Assembly (NCBI GenBank): GCA_029265355.1
Contig: JAJUJL010000007.1
Coordinates: 1-64,000, forward strand
Length of the DNA: 64,000 bases
From: Chloroflexota bacterium
GTDB taxonomy: Bacteria > Chloroflexota > Anaerolineae > Anaerolineales > UBA4823
Direction of reading: 5' to 3'
Under the pieces are notes generated by a model. It did not search any database, was not told the DNA's origin, and saw only the letters and a program-made list of their open reading frames with translations. The position numbers were made by a program, and so were the translations under genes. Shown here in pieces: positions 28,191 to 38,473 of this stretch; the first letter of the stretch is position 1, and every line of letters begins with the position of its first letter.

Positions 28191-29714
28191 ATGACCACCT
28201 CGCTGAAACCCTCGAAAACTGTGCTGATCATCGGGGCTGGCGTCGCCGGGCTGGCTGCCGGCTGCTACGCTCAGATGAACGGTTTGCGCAGCAAGATTTT
28301 CGAGTTGCACGACCTGCCTGGCGGCTTGTGCACCGCCTGGGAACGCAAGGGGTATATCTTCGATGGCTGCATCCATTACCTGTTCGGCTCCGGCGAGGGG
28401 CAGCCTTTCAATGAACTATGGAAAGAATTGGGCGTGCTTCCCGGCCGAGCGATGATCGACCACGCTGAGTTTATGCGCGTCAGCGACTCCCGCGGCAAGA
28501 CGCTGGTGACTTACGCCGACCCCGAGCACCTGGCGCAGCACATCGCCGAGCTCTCCCCCGCGGATGCTCACCTGGGGAAAGAACTGGCGGATGGCGTGCG
28601 CACCTTCTGCAATTTCGACATGTCCATCCTGCAGCAGAAACCCAAAGCGCTGATGACCGCCCAGGACTGGCGCGACTTCGGCATGAAAATGACCCCCTAC
28701 CTGCTGCCGCTGGCAAAATGGGGGCTGGTGGAAGCGCAGGATTACGCCAAAAGGTTCAAAGATCCCTTCTTGCAGCGGGCCTGGCGGCACGTTTTCGGCT
28801 GGGCGGAGATCCCCATGATGGCGGCGCTTTCGGTGCTGGCCTACATGCACACCCGCAACGCCGGCTTTCCCTCCGGCGGCTCGCTGGAACTGGCGCGCGA
28901 CATCGAGCGGCGCTACCTGGCTTTGGGCGGCGAGATTTACTACAAGGGACAGGTGGAGAAGATCCTGGTAGAAGACGGTCGGGCAGTTGGCGTGCGGCTG
29001 TACAACGACGAGGTTCACCGCGGCGATTATGTCATCTCGGCAGCCGATGGGCGCGGCACGCTCTTCGACCTGTTGGATGAGGAGCATGTCCCTGGCAAAA
29101 TGAAGGAGCTGTACGATGGTCGCCTGCCGCTGCACTCGATGCTGCAGGTATCTTACGGCGTCGACCGCGATTTATCCGCCGAGCCGCATTGGGCAACCTA
29201 CCTGCTGGACGAGCCGCTGCTCATCGCTGGCGAGGCGTACCGCGAGATCGGCGTCAAGCACTATTGCTTCGACCCCAGCCTTGCTTCGCCGGGCAAATCC
29301 TGCCTGGTGGTGATGCTGCGCACCCCCTACAGCTACTGGCAGCGCATCTACGGCCGCCGCCTGTATGACACCGAGCAATCCCAGGTGGCGGACATCCTGC
29401 TGGAATTCCTGGAAGGCCTGTACCCTGGCATCCGCTCCCAGGTGGAAGTGAGCGATGTGGCCACCCCGCTCAGCTACGAGCGCTACACCGGCAACTGGCA
29501 GGGCTCCTCCTGCGGCTGGCTGTTGACCCAAAAAACCATGACGATGATGATCCAGGGCATGCCCAAGACCCTGCCCAAAGTTGAAAATTTCTACATGGCA
29601 GGGCAGTGGGTCGAGCCCGGAGGCAGCGTCCCGATCTGCGCCATGTCAGGGCGCAATGCGATTCAATTGATCTGCGCTGCAGAAGGCAGCCCCTTCATCG
29701 CCAAGCAGGGATAA
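28191..29714 (+). CDS. FAD-dependent oxidoreductase (phytoene desaturase/CrtI-like)
   Basis: 'TVLIIGAGVAGLAAGCYAQMNGLRSKIFELHDLPGGLC', C-terminal 'NFYMAGQWVEPGGSVP'. Confidence 0.88.
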   Translation: MTTSLKPSKTVLIIGAGVAGLAAGCYAQMNGLRSKIFELHDLPGGLCTAWERKGYIFDGCIHYLFGSGEGQPFNELWKELGVLPGRAMIDHAEFMRVSDSRGKTLVTYADPEHLAQHIAELSPADAHLGKELADGVRTFCNFDMSILQQKPKALMTAQDWRDFGMKMTPYLLPLAKWGLVEAQDYAKRFKDPFLQRAWRHVFGWAEIPMMAALSVLAYMHTRNAGFPSGGSLELARDIERRYLALGGEIYYKGQVEKILVEDGRAVGVRLYNDEVHRGDYVISAADGRGTLFDLLDEEHVPGKMKELYDGRLPLHSMLQVSYGVDRDLSAEPHWATYLLDEPLLIAGEAYREIGVKHYCFDPSLASPGKSCLVVMLRTPYSYWQRIYGRRLYDTEQSQVADILLEFLEGLYPGIRSQVEVSDVATPLSYERYTGNWQGSSCGWLLTQKTMTMMIQGMPKTLPKVENFYMAGQWVEPGGSVPICAMSGRNAIQLICAAEGSPFIAKQG

Positions 29715-29778
29715 CCCATCGCGCCCCGGAATTTCTCACCGCATCCGACCCGAACCGATTGCAAGAAAGGATATTCTC

Positions 29779-30021
29779 ATGCCCAACACCGATGGTCTCT
29801 TAGCCAGCAAATTCAAGTGCCCCCTGTGCAACCACACCGGCGCCAGCGTGCAGCGACTGTCCATGTCTGGCACCGGCATCTCGCGCCTGTTGGAGATCCA
29901 ACCCTACCGCTATGCCTTCGTGTCCTGCAAGAACTGTGGCTACACCCAGGTGTTCAACCTGGAAGTGCTGGAGGATAAGGACGATTTGGGCAGGTTCCTG
30001 GATGTGCTCTTTATGGATTAG
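29779..30021 (+). CDS. Small zinc-ribbon protein
   Basis: 'FKCPLCNHTG...FVSCKNCGYTQVF' two CxxC pairs. Confidence 0.8.
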   Translation: MPNTDGLLASKFKCPLCNHTGASVQRLSMSGTGISRLLEIQPYRYAFVSCKNCGYTQVFNLEVLEDKDDLGRFLDVLFMD

Positions 30022-30071
30022 CCTCCTTCTCAAAAACCCTGCAATCTGATAAGATTCATCCGTTCTGCCGG

Positions 30072-30099
30072 ACGACCTCGGCTGGAAAGCCGGGGTCGT
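30072..30099 (+). terminator. Hairpin downstream of zinc-ribbon gene
   Basis: ACGACCTCGGCT ggaa AGCCGGGGTCGT with one mismatch; weak T tract. Confidence 0.5.
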
Positions 30100-30137
30100 T
30101 AGCTGTCTAGTGATCAACAAGGAATTTTTTCGCAGTT

Positions 30138-31994
30138 ATGTTCGTTGAAAGAACCAATCTCAGAAACATCGCCATTATCGCCCACGTCGATCATGGCAAA
30201 ACCACCCTGGTGGATGGCCTGCTGCGCCAGGCGCGCGTTTTTCGCGAGAACCAGCAGGTCGCCGAACGGGTGATGGACTCCAACGACCTGGAGCGCGAGC
30301 GCGGCATCACCATCCTGGCCAAAAATACCGCCATCAGCATCTGGGACGCTGAAACCAGCCAGATGGTGAAGGTCAACATCGTCGATACCCCCGGTCACGC
30401 TGATTTCGGCGGCGAGGTGGAGCGGGTGATGAATATGGTGGATGGCGTGCTGCTGCTGGTGGATGCTGCCGAAGGCCCCATGCCGCAGACGCGCTTCGTG
30501 CTCAAGCGCGCCCTGGAGATGGGCCACCGCGCCATCGTGGTGATCAATAAAGTCGACCGCAAAGACGCCGAACCGCAGCGCGTGCTCAACCAGACCTTTG
30601 ACCTGTTCATCGAGCTGGGCGCCAGCGAGGAGCAGGCCTCCTTTCCGGTGATCTACACCAACGCCATCACCGCCCGCGCTGGACTGACGCCCGAGTTGGG
30701 CGAAGACCTCAAACCGCTGTTCGATGCCATCCTGCGCCATATCCCCCCGCCGCGCGTCGATGTCGACGCCCCGCTGCAAATGCTGGTCACCAGCCTGAGC
30801 TACGACGATTACCGCGGCTTGACCGCAGTCGGGCGCCTGTTCAGCGGGCGCATCCGCGCCGGGCAGGCGCTGGCGCGGCTGACACTGAGCGGCGAGACGC
30901 TGCCCGAGCGAGCGCGCTACCTGTACGTGCACCAGGGATTGTCACGCGTCGAGGTGGAGCAGGCCGAGGCCGGTGAGATCATTGCCCTGGCGGGGTTGGA
31001 AGGTATCGCCATCGGCGAGACGCTGGCAGACCCGGAAAACCCGCTGCAGCTTCCGCCCATCAAGGTGGAAGAGCCCACTGTGCGCATGACCTTCGGCGTC
31101 AACACCTCGCCCTTCACCGGGCGGGAGGGCCGCTGGAGCACATCGCGCAAGCTGCGTGAGCGCCTGTTCGACGAGCTGCGCTCCAACGTCGCCCTGCGCG
31201 TGGCGGAAACCGACAGCGCCGACACGTTCATCGTCTCCGGGCGCGGCGAGCTGCACCTGGCAATCTTGATCGAAACCATGCGCCGCGAAGGCTATGAATT
31301 CCAGGTATCGCGACCGGAAGTCATCTTCCGCCAGAACGCGCTGGGCGAGCTGCTGGAGCCGTTCGAGGAAGTGCACATCGAGACCAGCCCCGAGACAGTG
31401 GGCGTGGTGGTAGAGATGCTGGGCAGCCGGCGTGGGCAGATGATGGATATGCAAGACACCAGCGACGGGGCTACCCGGCTGGTGTACCTGGCGCCGACGC
31501 GCGGCCTGTTGGGCTTCCGCTACCAGTTCCTGACCGCCACGCGCGGCATGGGTGTGATGCACACCGTGTTTCACGGCTATTTGCCCATGGCAGGCCCCCT
31601 CCAGGGTCGCGAGCGTGGTTCTCTGGTGTGCTGGGAAGATGGCATCGCCACCAGCTTTGGCTTGAAGAACGCCGAGGAGCGCGGCGTGCTGTTCATCGGG
31701 CCGGGCGTGGAGGTCTACGAAGGTATGGTGATCGGCGAGCACGCCAAGCCGGGCGACCTGGCGGTGAACGTGTGCAAAACAAAACACCTGACCAATATGC
31801 GCGCCGCCCGCGGCGATATTGCCGTGCGCCTGACGCCGCCGCGCCTGATGAGCCTGGACGAGAGCATCGAGTACCTGGCGGAAGACGAGCTGCTGGAGGT
31901 CACCCCCATCAGCTACCGCATCCGCAAGCGCATCTTGGATACGGAAGAGCGCGGCAAGCAGGTAAAGAAGGCGAAGGAAGCGCTTAGGGAGTAA
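30138..31994 (+). CDS. typA: Translational GTPase TypA/BipA
   Basis: '[17 protein letters not shown]', '[15 protein letters not shown]', BipA-type C-terminus. Confidence 0.96.
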   Translation: MFVERTNLRNIAIIAHVDHGKTTLVDGLLRQARVFRENQQVAERVMDSNDLERERGITILAKNTAISIWDAETSQMVKVNIVDTPGHADFGGEVERVMNMVDGVLLLVDAAEGPMPQTRFVLKRALEMGHRAIVVINKVDRKDAEPQRVLNQTFDLFIELGASEEQASFPVIYTNAITARAGLTPELGEDLKPLFDAILRHIPPPRVDVDAPLQMLVTSLSYDDYRGLTAVGRLFSGRIRAGQALARLTLSGETLPERARYLYVHQGLSRVEVEQAEAGEIIALAGLEGIAIGETLADPENPLQLPPIKVEEPTVRMTFGVNTSPFTGREGRWSTSRKLRERLFDELRSNVALRVAETDSADTFIVSGRGELHLAILIETMRREGYEFQVSRPEVIFRQNALGELLEPFEEVHIETSPETVGVVVEMLGSRRGQMMDMQDTSDGATRLVYLAPTRGLLGFRYQFLTATRGMGVMHTVFHGYLPMAGPLQGRERGSLVCWEDGIATSFGLKNAEERGVLFIGPGVEVYEGMVIGEHAKPGDLAVNVCKTKHLTNMRAARGDIAVRLTPPRLMSLDESIEYLAEDELLEVTPISYRIRKRILDTEERGKQVKKAKEALRE

Positions 31995-32018
31995 GCGGTC
32001 GCGTTACCCCTCCCCTGG

Positions 32019-32106
32019 CCCTCCCCCATTTTCACAGATCGAAAATGGGGGAGGGAAGATTTTAAGTCCCACCCCCAAAATCCGCATTTTGGATTTTGGG
32101 GGTGGG
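32019..32106. repeat. Two tandem long stem-loops between typA and the C11 protease gene
   Basis: CCCTCCCCCATT/AATGGGGGAGGG (32019-32055) and 16-bp CCCACCCCCAAAATCC/GGATTTTGGGGGTGGG (32068-32106). Confidence 0.85.
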
Positions 32107-32266
32107 TTCGGGGAGAGGGTCCCGAGTTTCAATGCCCACACCCCACAACCTGTGGATTAGAATTCCAGCTTCTGATACAATGGTTTTACACGCAAACACT
32201 CAGATTGGGTGAGCTGTGGACAGCACTGCGCGCAGTTCACCTGCAATTCCAACCGCGAGGGGTTCC

Positions 32267-34756
32267 ATGAGCAACCAACCCAGTGACTCGGATGAAAAAC
32301 GCACCGTGCGCGCCGGACGGCGGCGGCCCAGCACTCAAGAAGCCGGTGAGCCGCGCCAGCGCGCCGAAGCGCCGGTTCGGCGCAGACCTGGCGGCGCAGG
32401 GCAGCCGCCATCCCTGGGCGGCGGAGGCGGTCTGCCGACGTTGCCTGGCGGGCTGCCGCGATCGCCGCTCACCATCGGCATCATGATCCTGCTGCTGATC
32501 TGCTTGGTGCCCATCTACCTGTTGATGGGCCGCGGAGAGCAGGGTGCGCAGTCGCCCGCCGAGGCGCCTCTCGAGCCGCCAATCATCGAGGACGCAACCG
32601 AACCACCAGCGCAGGTGGGGCAGCCCACCGCCCGACCCACCCGCACATCCGCCCCTACACGCACGCCTGGCGCTGCCGCGCCAACCGGCGAAGTGCAGAA
32701 GGCGAGCTGGACGGTGATGCTCTACCAGGACGCCGATGACAAGATCCTGGAGCAGGATATTTTTGTTGACCTGAACGAAGCCGAGCGCGTCGGTTCCAGC
32801 GACCAGGTCCAGATCGTGGCCCAGCTCGACCGCTACCGCGCCGGTTACAGCGGTGATGGCGACTGGACCTCCGCCCGCCGTTACTATGTGAGGCGCGACC
32901 AGGACCTGAACCGCATCGCCTCCGAGTTGGTGGATGACCTGGGCGAAGTCAATATGTCGGACGCCGATACCCTGATCGACTTTGTTACCTGGGCGGTAGA
33001 GACCTACCCTGCCGAGAAGTATGCCCTGATCCTCTCGGATCATGGCATGGGCTGGCCCGGCGGCTGGAGCGACCCGACCGCTTCCGGCGGCGGCGACCGC
33101 AACCTGCCCCTTTCCTCCGCCTTGGGCGACCAGCTATACCTGCACGAGATCGACCAGGCGTTGGGCGAGATCCGCCAGCGCACCGGCATCCAGCAATTCG
33201 AGCTGCTGGGCATGGACGCCTGCCTGATGGGGCACCTGGAAGTGTACAGCGCCTTGCAGCCGCACGCTCGCTACGCGGTCGCCTCCCAGGAAACCGAGCC
33301 GGCGCTGGGTTGGGCTTACGCTGCTTTCCTGGGTGAACTGTCTGCCGACCCGGGCATGGACGGCGCCGAGCTAGGCAAGCGCATCGTGGACAGCTACATC
33401 CGCGACGACCAGCGCATCGTGGACGACCAGGCGCGCGCCGAGTTCGTCGGGCGCGGCTCGCCGCTGCAGAGCCTGTTTGGCCCGGTCAGCGGCCCGACCG
33501 CTGAGCAGATCGCCAACCAGCTCTTCGCCACCGCCACGCTTTCTGCCGTGGACCTGTCCAGGTTGCCAGCGCTGATGGAGGCGCTCAACGAGCTGGCGCT
33601 GCTGCTGCAGAACAGCGACCAGCGCGCCGTGGCCCAGGCTCGCAGCTATGCGCAGTCCTTCACCAGCGTCTTTGGGCGCGAGGCGCCGCCCTCCTACATC
33701 GACCTGGGCAATTTCGCCGAGCTGGCAGCGCGCACCAGCGGGCGGCGTGACATCGCTGAAGCTGCCAATCGCCTGCGGGCTGAGATCGGCAGCCTGGTGA
33801 TCGCCAACACCAACGGCTCCAAGAAACCGGGCGCCAACGGCGTTTCGATCTACTTCCCCAATTCACAGCTCTACCAGTCGCCCCTGGCAGGACCTCAATC
33901 CTACACCGTGGCTGCTGAGCGCTTCGCCACCGACTCGCTGTGGGATGAGTTCCTGGTCTATCACTACACCGGGCGCAGCTTCGAAGCCGACGAGCGCGCC
34001 CCTGCCCTGCCTTCGAGCGGCGAAGCGGTGCGCGCCCCCGCAGCGGGCGGTATCACCGTATCCCCGCTGGAGCTCTCATCCAACGTCGCCGCCCCTGGCA
34101 GACCGGTGTTGATCAGCGCCGATATCGAGGGCCAGAACCTGGGCTATGTGCGCCTGCTGGTCGGCTACCTGGATCGCGCCAACAATTCCATCTTCCTGGC
34201 AGACAGCGACTTCCTGGAAGCGCCCGGCACGCGCGAGGTGAGCGGCGTGTATTACCCGGATTGGGGCGTCGGGCCGCTGCGCCTGGAGTTCGAGTGGGAG
34301 CCGATCGTGTTTGCCATCAGCGATGGCAGGCAGCAAGCCGTGGCGCTGCTGCAGCCCACTTCCTACGGCGCGACGCCCGAGGAAGCGGTCTACACCGTGG
34401 ATGGCCTGTACACCTTTGCCGACAGCGGCGAGACGCGCCGCGCCCGCCTGTACTTCAGCGACGGCATGCTGCGCCAGGTGTACGGCTTCACCGGGCAGGA
34501 AGCCACCGGCGCACCGCGCGAGATCATTCCGCAGACCGGCGATACCTTCACCATCCTGGAGCTGTGGTACGACCTGGACGCCCAGGGCAATGTGATCGAA
34601 ACCGCCCGCCAGGAAGGCGAGACGCTGACTTTCGGCAGCCAAACTTTCACCTGGGTGGAACTGGACGCCGCGGCGGGCGATTACATCGTGGGCTTCATCG
34701 TCGAGGACCTGGACGGCAACTCACAGGCGGTCTTCGAGCAGGTGACCGTGCGCTAG
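32267..34756 (+). CDS. Membrane-anchored clostripain-like (C11) peptidase
   Basis: TM after charged N-terminus; 'WTVMLYQDADDKILEQDIFVDLNEAERVGSS', 'YALILSDHGMGWPGG' (His), 'LLGMDACLMGHLEV' (Cys). Confidence 0.9.
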   Translation: MSNQPSDSDEKRTVRAGRRRPSTQEAGEPRQRAEAPVRRRPGGAGQPPSLGGGGGLPTLPGGLPRSPLTIGIMILLLICLVPIYLLMGRGEQGAQSPAEAPLEPPIIEDATEPPAQVGQPTARPTRTSAPTRTPGAAAPTGEVQKASWTVMLYQDADDKILEQDIFVDLNEAERVGSSDQVQIVAQLDRYRAGYSGDGDWTSARRYYVRRDQDLNRIASELVDDLGEVNMSDADTLIDFVTWAVETYPAEKYALILSDHGMGWPGGWSDPTASGGGDRNLPLSSALGDQLYLHEIDQALGEIRQRTGIQQFELLGMDACLMGHLEVYSALQPHARYAVASQETEPALGWAYAAFLGELSADPGMDGAELGKRIVDSYIRDDQRIVDDQARAEFVGRGSPLQSLFGPVSGPTAEQIANQLFATATLSAVDLSRLPALMEALNELALLLQNSDQRAVAQARSYAQSFTSVFGREAPPSYIDLGNFAELAARTSGRRDIAEAANRLRAEIGSLVIANTNGSKKPGANGVSIYFPNSQLYQSPLAGPQSYTVAAERFATDSLWDEFLVYHYTGRSFEADERAPALPSSGEAVRAPAAGGITVSPLELSSNVAAPGRPVLISADIEGQNLGYVRLLVGYLDRANNSIFLADSDFLEAPGTREVSGVYYPDWGVGPLRLEFEWEPIVFAISDGRQQAVALLQPTSYGATPEEAVYTVDGLYTFADSGETRRARLYFSDGMLRQVYGFTGQEATGAPREIIPQTGDTFTILELWYDLDAQGNVIETARQEGETLTFGSQTFTWVELDAAAGDYIVGFIVEDLDGNSQAVFEQVTVR

Positions 34757-34809
34757 GGAGGTTGTTTTTCGAACGCGGTTGGTTTAGGGGCGACCCGCCC
34801 ACTGCCTGA

Positions 34810-35643
34810 TCAGAATCTGTGTCGTGCGAGCCGCGGATGCACCAGCCACAGGTACAACGGCGCCGCCGCGATCAGCGCCAGGCCGAGCAGCAATAATCCC
34901 GGCTGGGGGATCTGCGGTTGCGCCAACGCTGGCGCATTCCCGTCTGGCAGCAGCCACAGGGAGGCAATATCCATTCCGCCGTGCACCAGCGCAGCCCACA
35001 GGATGCCGCCCGCTCGCCAGCGCATCAGGGCAAAGATCAGGCCGTACAGCAGCATCGCCGCCCCCACCAAGGCGCCCTTCCCAAAGATATGCCAGAGCAC
35101 GAAGACCAAAGACGAGCCCCAAATCGCCCAGCGCAAGCCGCGCCAGTCCAGCAGGGCGCGATAGACCAGCCCGCGAAAGAGCAGCTCCTCCACCGGCCCA
35201 ACCAACAGTAAGTAGAAGCCCAGGTCTGCCAGTATGCGCGGCATGCTCAGCGGCTGCAGCGGCAGACCCCAGTCCACCGCCAGCACCACCAGCACACGCC
35301 CGCTGATCAGCAGCACGCCGCTGAGCAGGCAGACCCACAGGCCACGGTTATTCACCCCCATTTCCTCCCAGCTCCAGCGGCGCAGGCCGATGAACAGCGT
35401 ACCTGCCAGCACATAAACATAAGTGGCCAGGTTGGCGAACAGCAGGCTATCGCCCTGCACATTGGGCCACAGCCACAGGTAAGCGGGTATCGCTGGCAAG
35501 AACAGCAGCCCCATTTCGAGCAACGTCGCCAGCTCGCGCCGCAGCGCTGGCAGCCTGCGCCGGGTGATGAGCGTCAGCAGCACGAACAGCGCACCAGCCA
35601 GGCCCAGCACAATCCAGATTTCGATGGCTTGGAATGCGTCCAT
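34810..35643 (-). CDS. CPBP family intramembrane metalloprotease
   Basis: 'LLVGPVEELLFRGLVYRALLDW' EExxxR motif; later His motifs. Confidence 0.88.
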   Translation of the reverse strand: MDAFQAIEIWIVLGLAGALFVLLTLITRRRLPALRRELATLLEMGLLFLPAIPAYLWLWPNVQGDSLLFANLATYVYVLAGTLFIGLRRWSWEEMGVNNRGLWVCLLSGVLLISGRVLVVLAVDWGLPLQPLSMPRILADLGFYLLLVGPVEELLFRGLVYRALLDWRGLRWAIWGSSLVFVLWHIFGKGALVGAAMLLYGLIFALMRWRAGGILWAALVHGGMDIASLWLLPDGNAPALAQPQIPQPGLLLLGLALIAAAPLYLWLVHPRLARHRF

Positions 35644-35710
35644 TGTTCTATCCCAGGTAGCTCCAGTATACAAGAGATCGAGGCTGCTCACAAGCGCAGT
35701 GGCTGACCTT

Positions 35711-35856
35711 TGGACAAATGGTCGGACAACATTCATCTCGCGGGTCGTTGCGGTCCCCGCAGGGGCGTGGCAATCTCTTGGTCGATCGCGGGGATCGCTT
35801 CGCTGTCGCTGGCGATGACAGGCTTATCCTGATTGTCCGAACGATTGTCTGAACTT
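35711..35856 (+). repeat. MITE-like dispersed repeat, copy B
   Basis: Same order as copy A: tcggacaac-attcatctcgcgggtcgttgcgg...gatcgcggggatcgcttcgctgtcgctggcgatgacaggcttatcctgattgtccga. Confidence 0.75.
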
Positions 35857-35910
35857 GAGCGGAGGAAGAAAACACCGATAGACTCCTCCCTGATCGAGTA
35901 AAATGTAGGC

Positions 35911-36252
35911 ATGCCGCGTGACGACCGACCTACCGTATATTCCACCGAACAAGGCGACCTGCGCAAGCAGGATCGCAAACCACAAGCCGTGCGCCGCTCG
36001 CTGCCGCCGCAGCAGCAAACCGCCTACCTGCACCGCGACTCCAAAGGTCGCGGCGGCAAGACCGTCACCCTGGTCAAGAACCTGCAGCTCACGCCGGACG
36101 ACCTCAAAGAGCTGGCGAAGGCGCTCAAGCAGGCGGTCGGCTCCGGCGGCACGATCAAGGACGGTGTGATCGAGATCCAGGGCGAGCACCGCGAGAAGAT
36201 CGCCGCCACATTGCAGTCAATGGGATATAAAGTGAAAATTGCCGGGGGATAA
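35911..36252 (+). CDS. SUI1/YciH family translation initiation factor-like protein
   Basis: 'RDSKGRGGKTVTLVKNLQLTPDDLKELAKALKQAVGSGGTIKDGVIEIQGEHREKI'. Confidence 0.92.
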   Translation: MPRDDRPTVYSTEQGDLRKQDRKPQAVRRSLPPQQQTAYLHRDSKGRGGKTVTLVKNLQLTPDDLKELAKALKQAVGSGGTIKDGVIEIQGEHREKIAATLQSMGYKVKIAGG

Positions 36253-36258
36253 TTCCAG

Positions 36259-36298
36259 GCGTGTGATTGGGCGGGGCAGAGCCCGCCCAATCACACGC
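36259..36298. terminator. Bidirectional terminator-type hairpin between convergent genes
   Basis: GCGTGTGATTGGGCGGG/CCCGCCCAATCACACGC perfect 17-bp stem, between SUI1 and ABC-F stops. Confidence 0.8.
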
Positions 36299-36301
36299 TA
36301 T

Positions 36302-37939
36302 TTAATCTACACGCATTGACCTGGCAGTTATGCTGCCGTCTTCCACCTGCCACAGCTCGCTGGCGTAGCTGGCGATGAAGTAGCGGTCGTGCACCACGGT
36401 GATCACCGTGCCCTCGAAGGCATCCAGCGCCTGCTCGAAGCGCGTGCGCGACGGGATGTCCAGGTGGTTGACCGGCTCGTCCAGCAGCAGCAGGTTGCAG
36501 CCCTGGGCGATCAGCATCGCCAGGCTCAGGCGGGCGCGCTCGCCGTAGGACAGCACCCCCACCGGGCGGAAGACGTCGTCGCCGCTGAACAGAAAGCGGT
36601 GCAGGAAGCGCCTGGCCTCGGTCTCGGAGAACGGCGCCGCCTGCAGCAGCGTGTTGAAAGCATCCAGCTCAGGGTCGAGGTGCTCCTGCTCCTGCGCCAT
36701 GTAGCCGGGGCGCACGCCGGCGCCCAGCCGCACATGCCCCGCCAGCGGCGGGATCTGCCCGGTGATGGTGCGCAGCAGCGTGGTCTTGCCCGAGCCGTTA
36801 AAGCCCAGCACGGCGACACGCGCCCCAAAACGGACAACCAGCTCGATCTCGCGCAGCAGCACGTTTTCTCCGTAGCCCACCGACAGCCCCTCCAGGTGCA
36901 GCACGTCCCTGCCGCTGGCGGGCACTTCGCCGAAGTCCAGCTTCACCTGCCAGGACTGGCGCGGCTTTTCCACACGCTCGTCGGTGAGCATGCGTTCCAC
37001 CCGCTTTTCGATGTTCTTGAGCTTCTGGGTGGTCTCCTTGGTGCGGTTGCTGAAGAAACCCTTGGCGAATTTGTCGCCGCCAGCTTTGCCGCGTGGATTG
37101 ACACGCGTGTAGTGGCGCATGCGGTCAACCGCCGCCCGCAGGCGGGCGATCTCATCCTGCTGGTCCTGGAAAGCCTGCCACTGGCGCTGGCGCTCGCTGA
37201 TCTTGGTTTCCAGGTAGTCGGAATAGTTGCCGGTGAAAGACCGCAGGCGGTGGGTATCGGGGTCGAGCTCCAGGACGCCGGTCGCCAGGCGATCAATGAA
37301 GTAGCGGTCGTGAGAGACCAGCAGCACCGCGCCCTGGTATCCCAGCAGCCACTGCTCAAGCCATTCCAGCATCTCCAGGTCGAGGTGGTTAGTGGGCTCG
37401 TCCAGCAGCAGGAGCTGCGGGTCGGAGAGCAGCACGCCCGCCAGCGCCAGGCGCGTCTTCTGCCCGCCGGAGAGGTTCGCCACCGGGGTATCCAGCAGCA
37501 TCCCGCCGAAGCCGAGCGAAGCCAGCACCTCCGGCAGGCGACCCTGCGATTGGCTGGCGGCTTCCAGGCGCGCCAGGGTGCGGTCGTACTCGGCTTGCAG
37601 GTCTCTCTGGTTGGAGTCCTGCGCCAGCCGCCCCGCCAGCTCCGCCAGCCGCTGAGAGAGCGCCTCCACGTCTTCATCTGGCAAGAAGCTGCGCAGCGTG
37701 TCCTGCGGAGCGGGTGAAAAGCCCTGCGCCAGGTAGCCCAGGCGGGCGTTTGCCGGGTGAAAGCTGACCGAGCCGCTGTCGGGCGTTTCCAGCCCGGCCA
37801 GGATGCGCAGCAGCGTGGTCTTGCCGCAGCCATTGGGCCCCACCAGCGCCAGCCGCTCGCCAGGGTTGAGGGTGAAGGTCACCTGGTCGAGGATCACGTC
37901 CAGGTTGTAAGATTTCGAGATGTGATGAACGGTAAGCAT
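36302..37939 (-). CDS. ABC-F family ATP-binding protein
   Basis: Two ABC domains: '[11 protein letters not shown]', '[12 protein letters not shown]', '[11 protein letters not shown]', '[12 protein letters not shown]'; interdomain linker; no TM. Confidence 0.92.
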   Translation of the reverse strand: MLTVHHISKSYNLDVILDQVTFTLNPGERLALVGPNGCGKTTLLRILAGLETPDSGSVSFHPANARLGYLAQGFSPAPQDTLRSFLPDEDVEALSQRLAELAGRLAQDSNQRDLQAEYDRTLARLEAASQSQGRLPEVLASLGFGGMLLDTPVANLSGGQKTRLALAGVLLSDPQLLLLDEPTNHLDLEMLEWLEQWLLGYQGAVLLVSHDRYFIDRLATGVLELDPDTHRLRSFTGNYSDYLETKISERQRQWQAFQDQQDEIARLRAAVDRMRHYTRVNPRGKAGGDKFAKGFFSNRTKETTQKLKNIEKRVERMLTDERVEKPRQSWQVKLDFGEVPASGRDVLHLEGLSVGYGENVLLREIELVVRFGARVAVLGFNGSGKTTLLRTITGQIPPLAGHVRLGAGVRPGYMAQEQEHLDPELDAFNTLLQAAPFSETEARRFLHRFLFSGDDVFRPVGVLSYGERARLSLAMLIAQGCNLLLLDEPVNHLDIPSRTRFEQALDAFEGTVITVVHDRYFIASYASELWQVEDGSITARSMRVD

Positions 37940-37959
37940 TAGTCAACCTCTTTCGACGA

Positions 37960-38036
37960 GTCATCCTGAGGGAGCAAAGCGACCGAAGGATCCCGATGCT
38001 TCGCTTCCGCATATCCCTCGCTTCGCACAGGATGAC
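37960..38036. repeat. Short element with terminal inverted repeats
   Basis: GTCATCCTG (37960-37968) / CAGGATGAC (38028-38036), interior 'gagggagcaaagcgaccgaaggatcc...'. Confidence 0.7.
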
Positions 38037-38052
38037 CATCCAGCGTTATCCT

Positions 38053-38224
38053 TCGTAGGGGTAAAGCATTCGCCAGGGACTCCACCACCGGAGATCTGCA
38101 CGCTCCAGGCGAATGCTTTACCCGGTGCGCGAGTCTGAAATGGCTGAGGTGGCGGGTAAAGCATCCAACTGGAGGTTGGTGCTTTGAAATCCGATTGAGC
38201 ATGCCGGATGCTTTACCCCTACGA
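38053..38224. repeat. 172-bp element bounded by perfect 17-bp inverted repeats
   Basis: TCGTAGGGGTAAAGCAT (38053-38069) / ATGCTTTACCCCTACGA (38208-38224), with two further internal copies of the 'ATGCTTTACCC' motif. Confidence 0.85.
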
Positions 38225-38249
38225 AATACGGACTTCCAACAAGTCGGTT

Positions 38250-38282
38250 AAAAAACAAACACCGAGGGTCGCGCCCTCGGTG
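38250..38282 (-). terminator. Rho-independent terminator (minus strand)
   Basis: CACCGAGGG cgcga CCCTCGGTG then TTTGTTTTTT. Confidence 0.85.
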
Positions 38283-38440
38283 ATATTCACGCAATTAACA
38301 GTGTCGAACGCCCATTGGATATTGAGCACCCCGACCGAGCAACGAACCCGGAAAGATCTTATGTTAGCTGCTGATGCCTGCCATGGGTGGTTCCAGTCTC
38401 CTGAAGATTGGGTGCATAACCGTACCTGAGCACCGTGATG
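38255..38440 (-). ncRNA. Candidate structured small RNA (family unassigned)
   Basis: Minus-strand TACAAT -10-like box at about 38450, ~185-nt non-coding stretch, strong terminator at its end. Confidence 0.4.
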
Positions 38441-38473
38441 CCAGCAATTGTAACACAATAAAAAATCTGCCAG

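Noticed and set aside
38219-38458. 79-aa minus-strand ORF over the candidate ncRNA
   Set aside because: Runs through a terminator hairpin into the adjacent repeat element; no RBS or recognisable domain.
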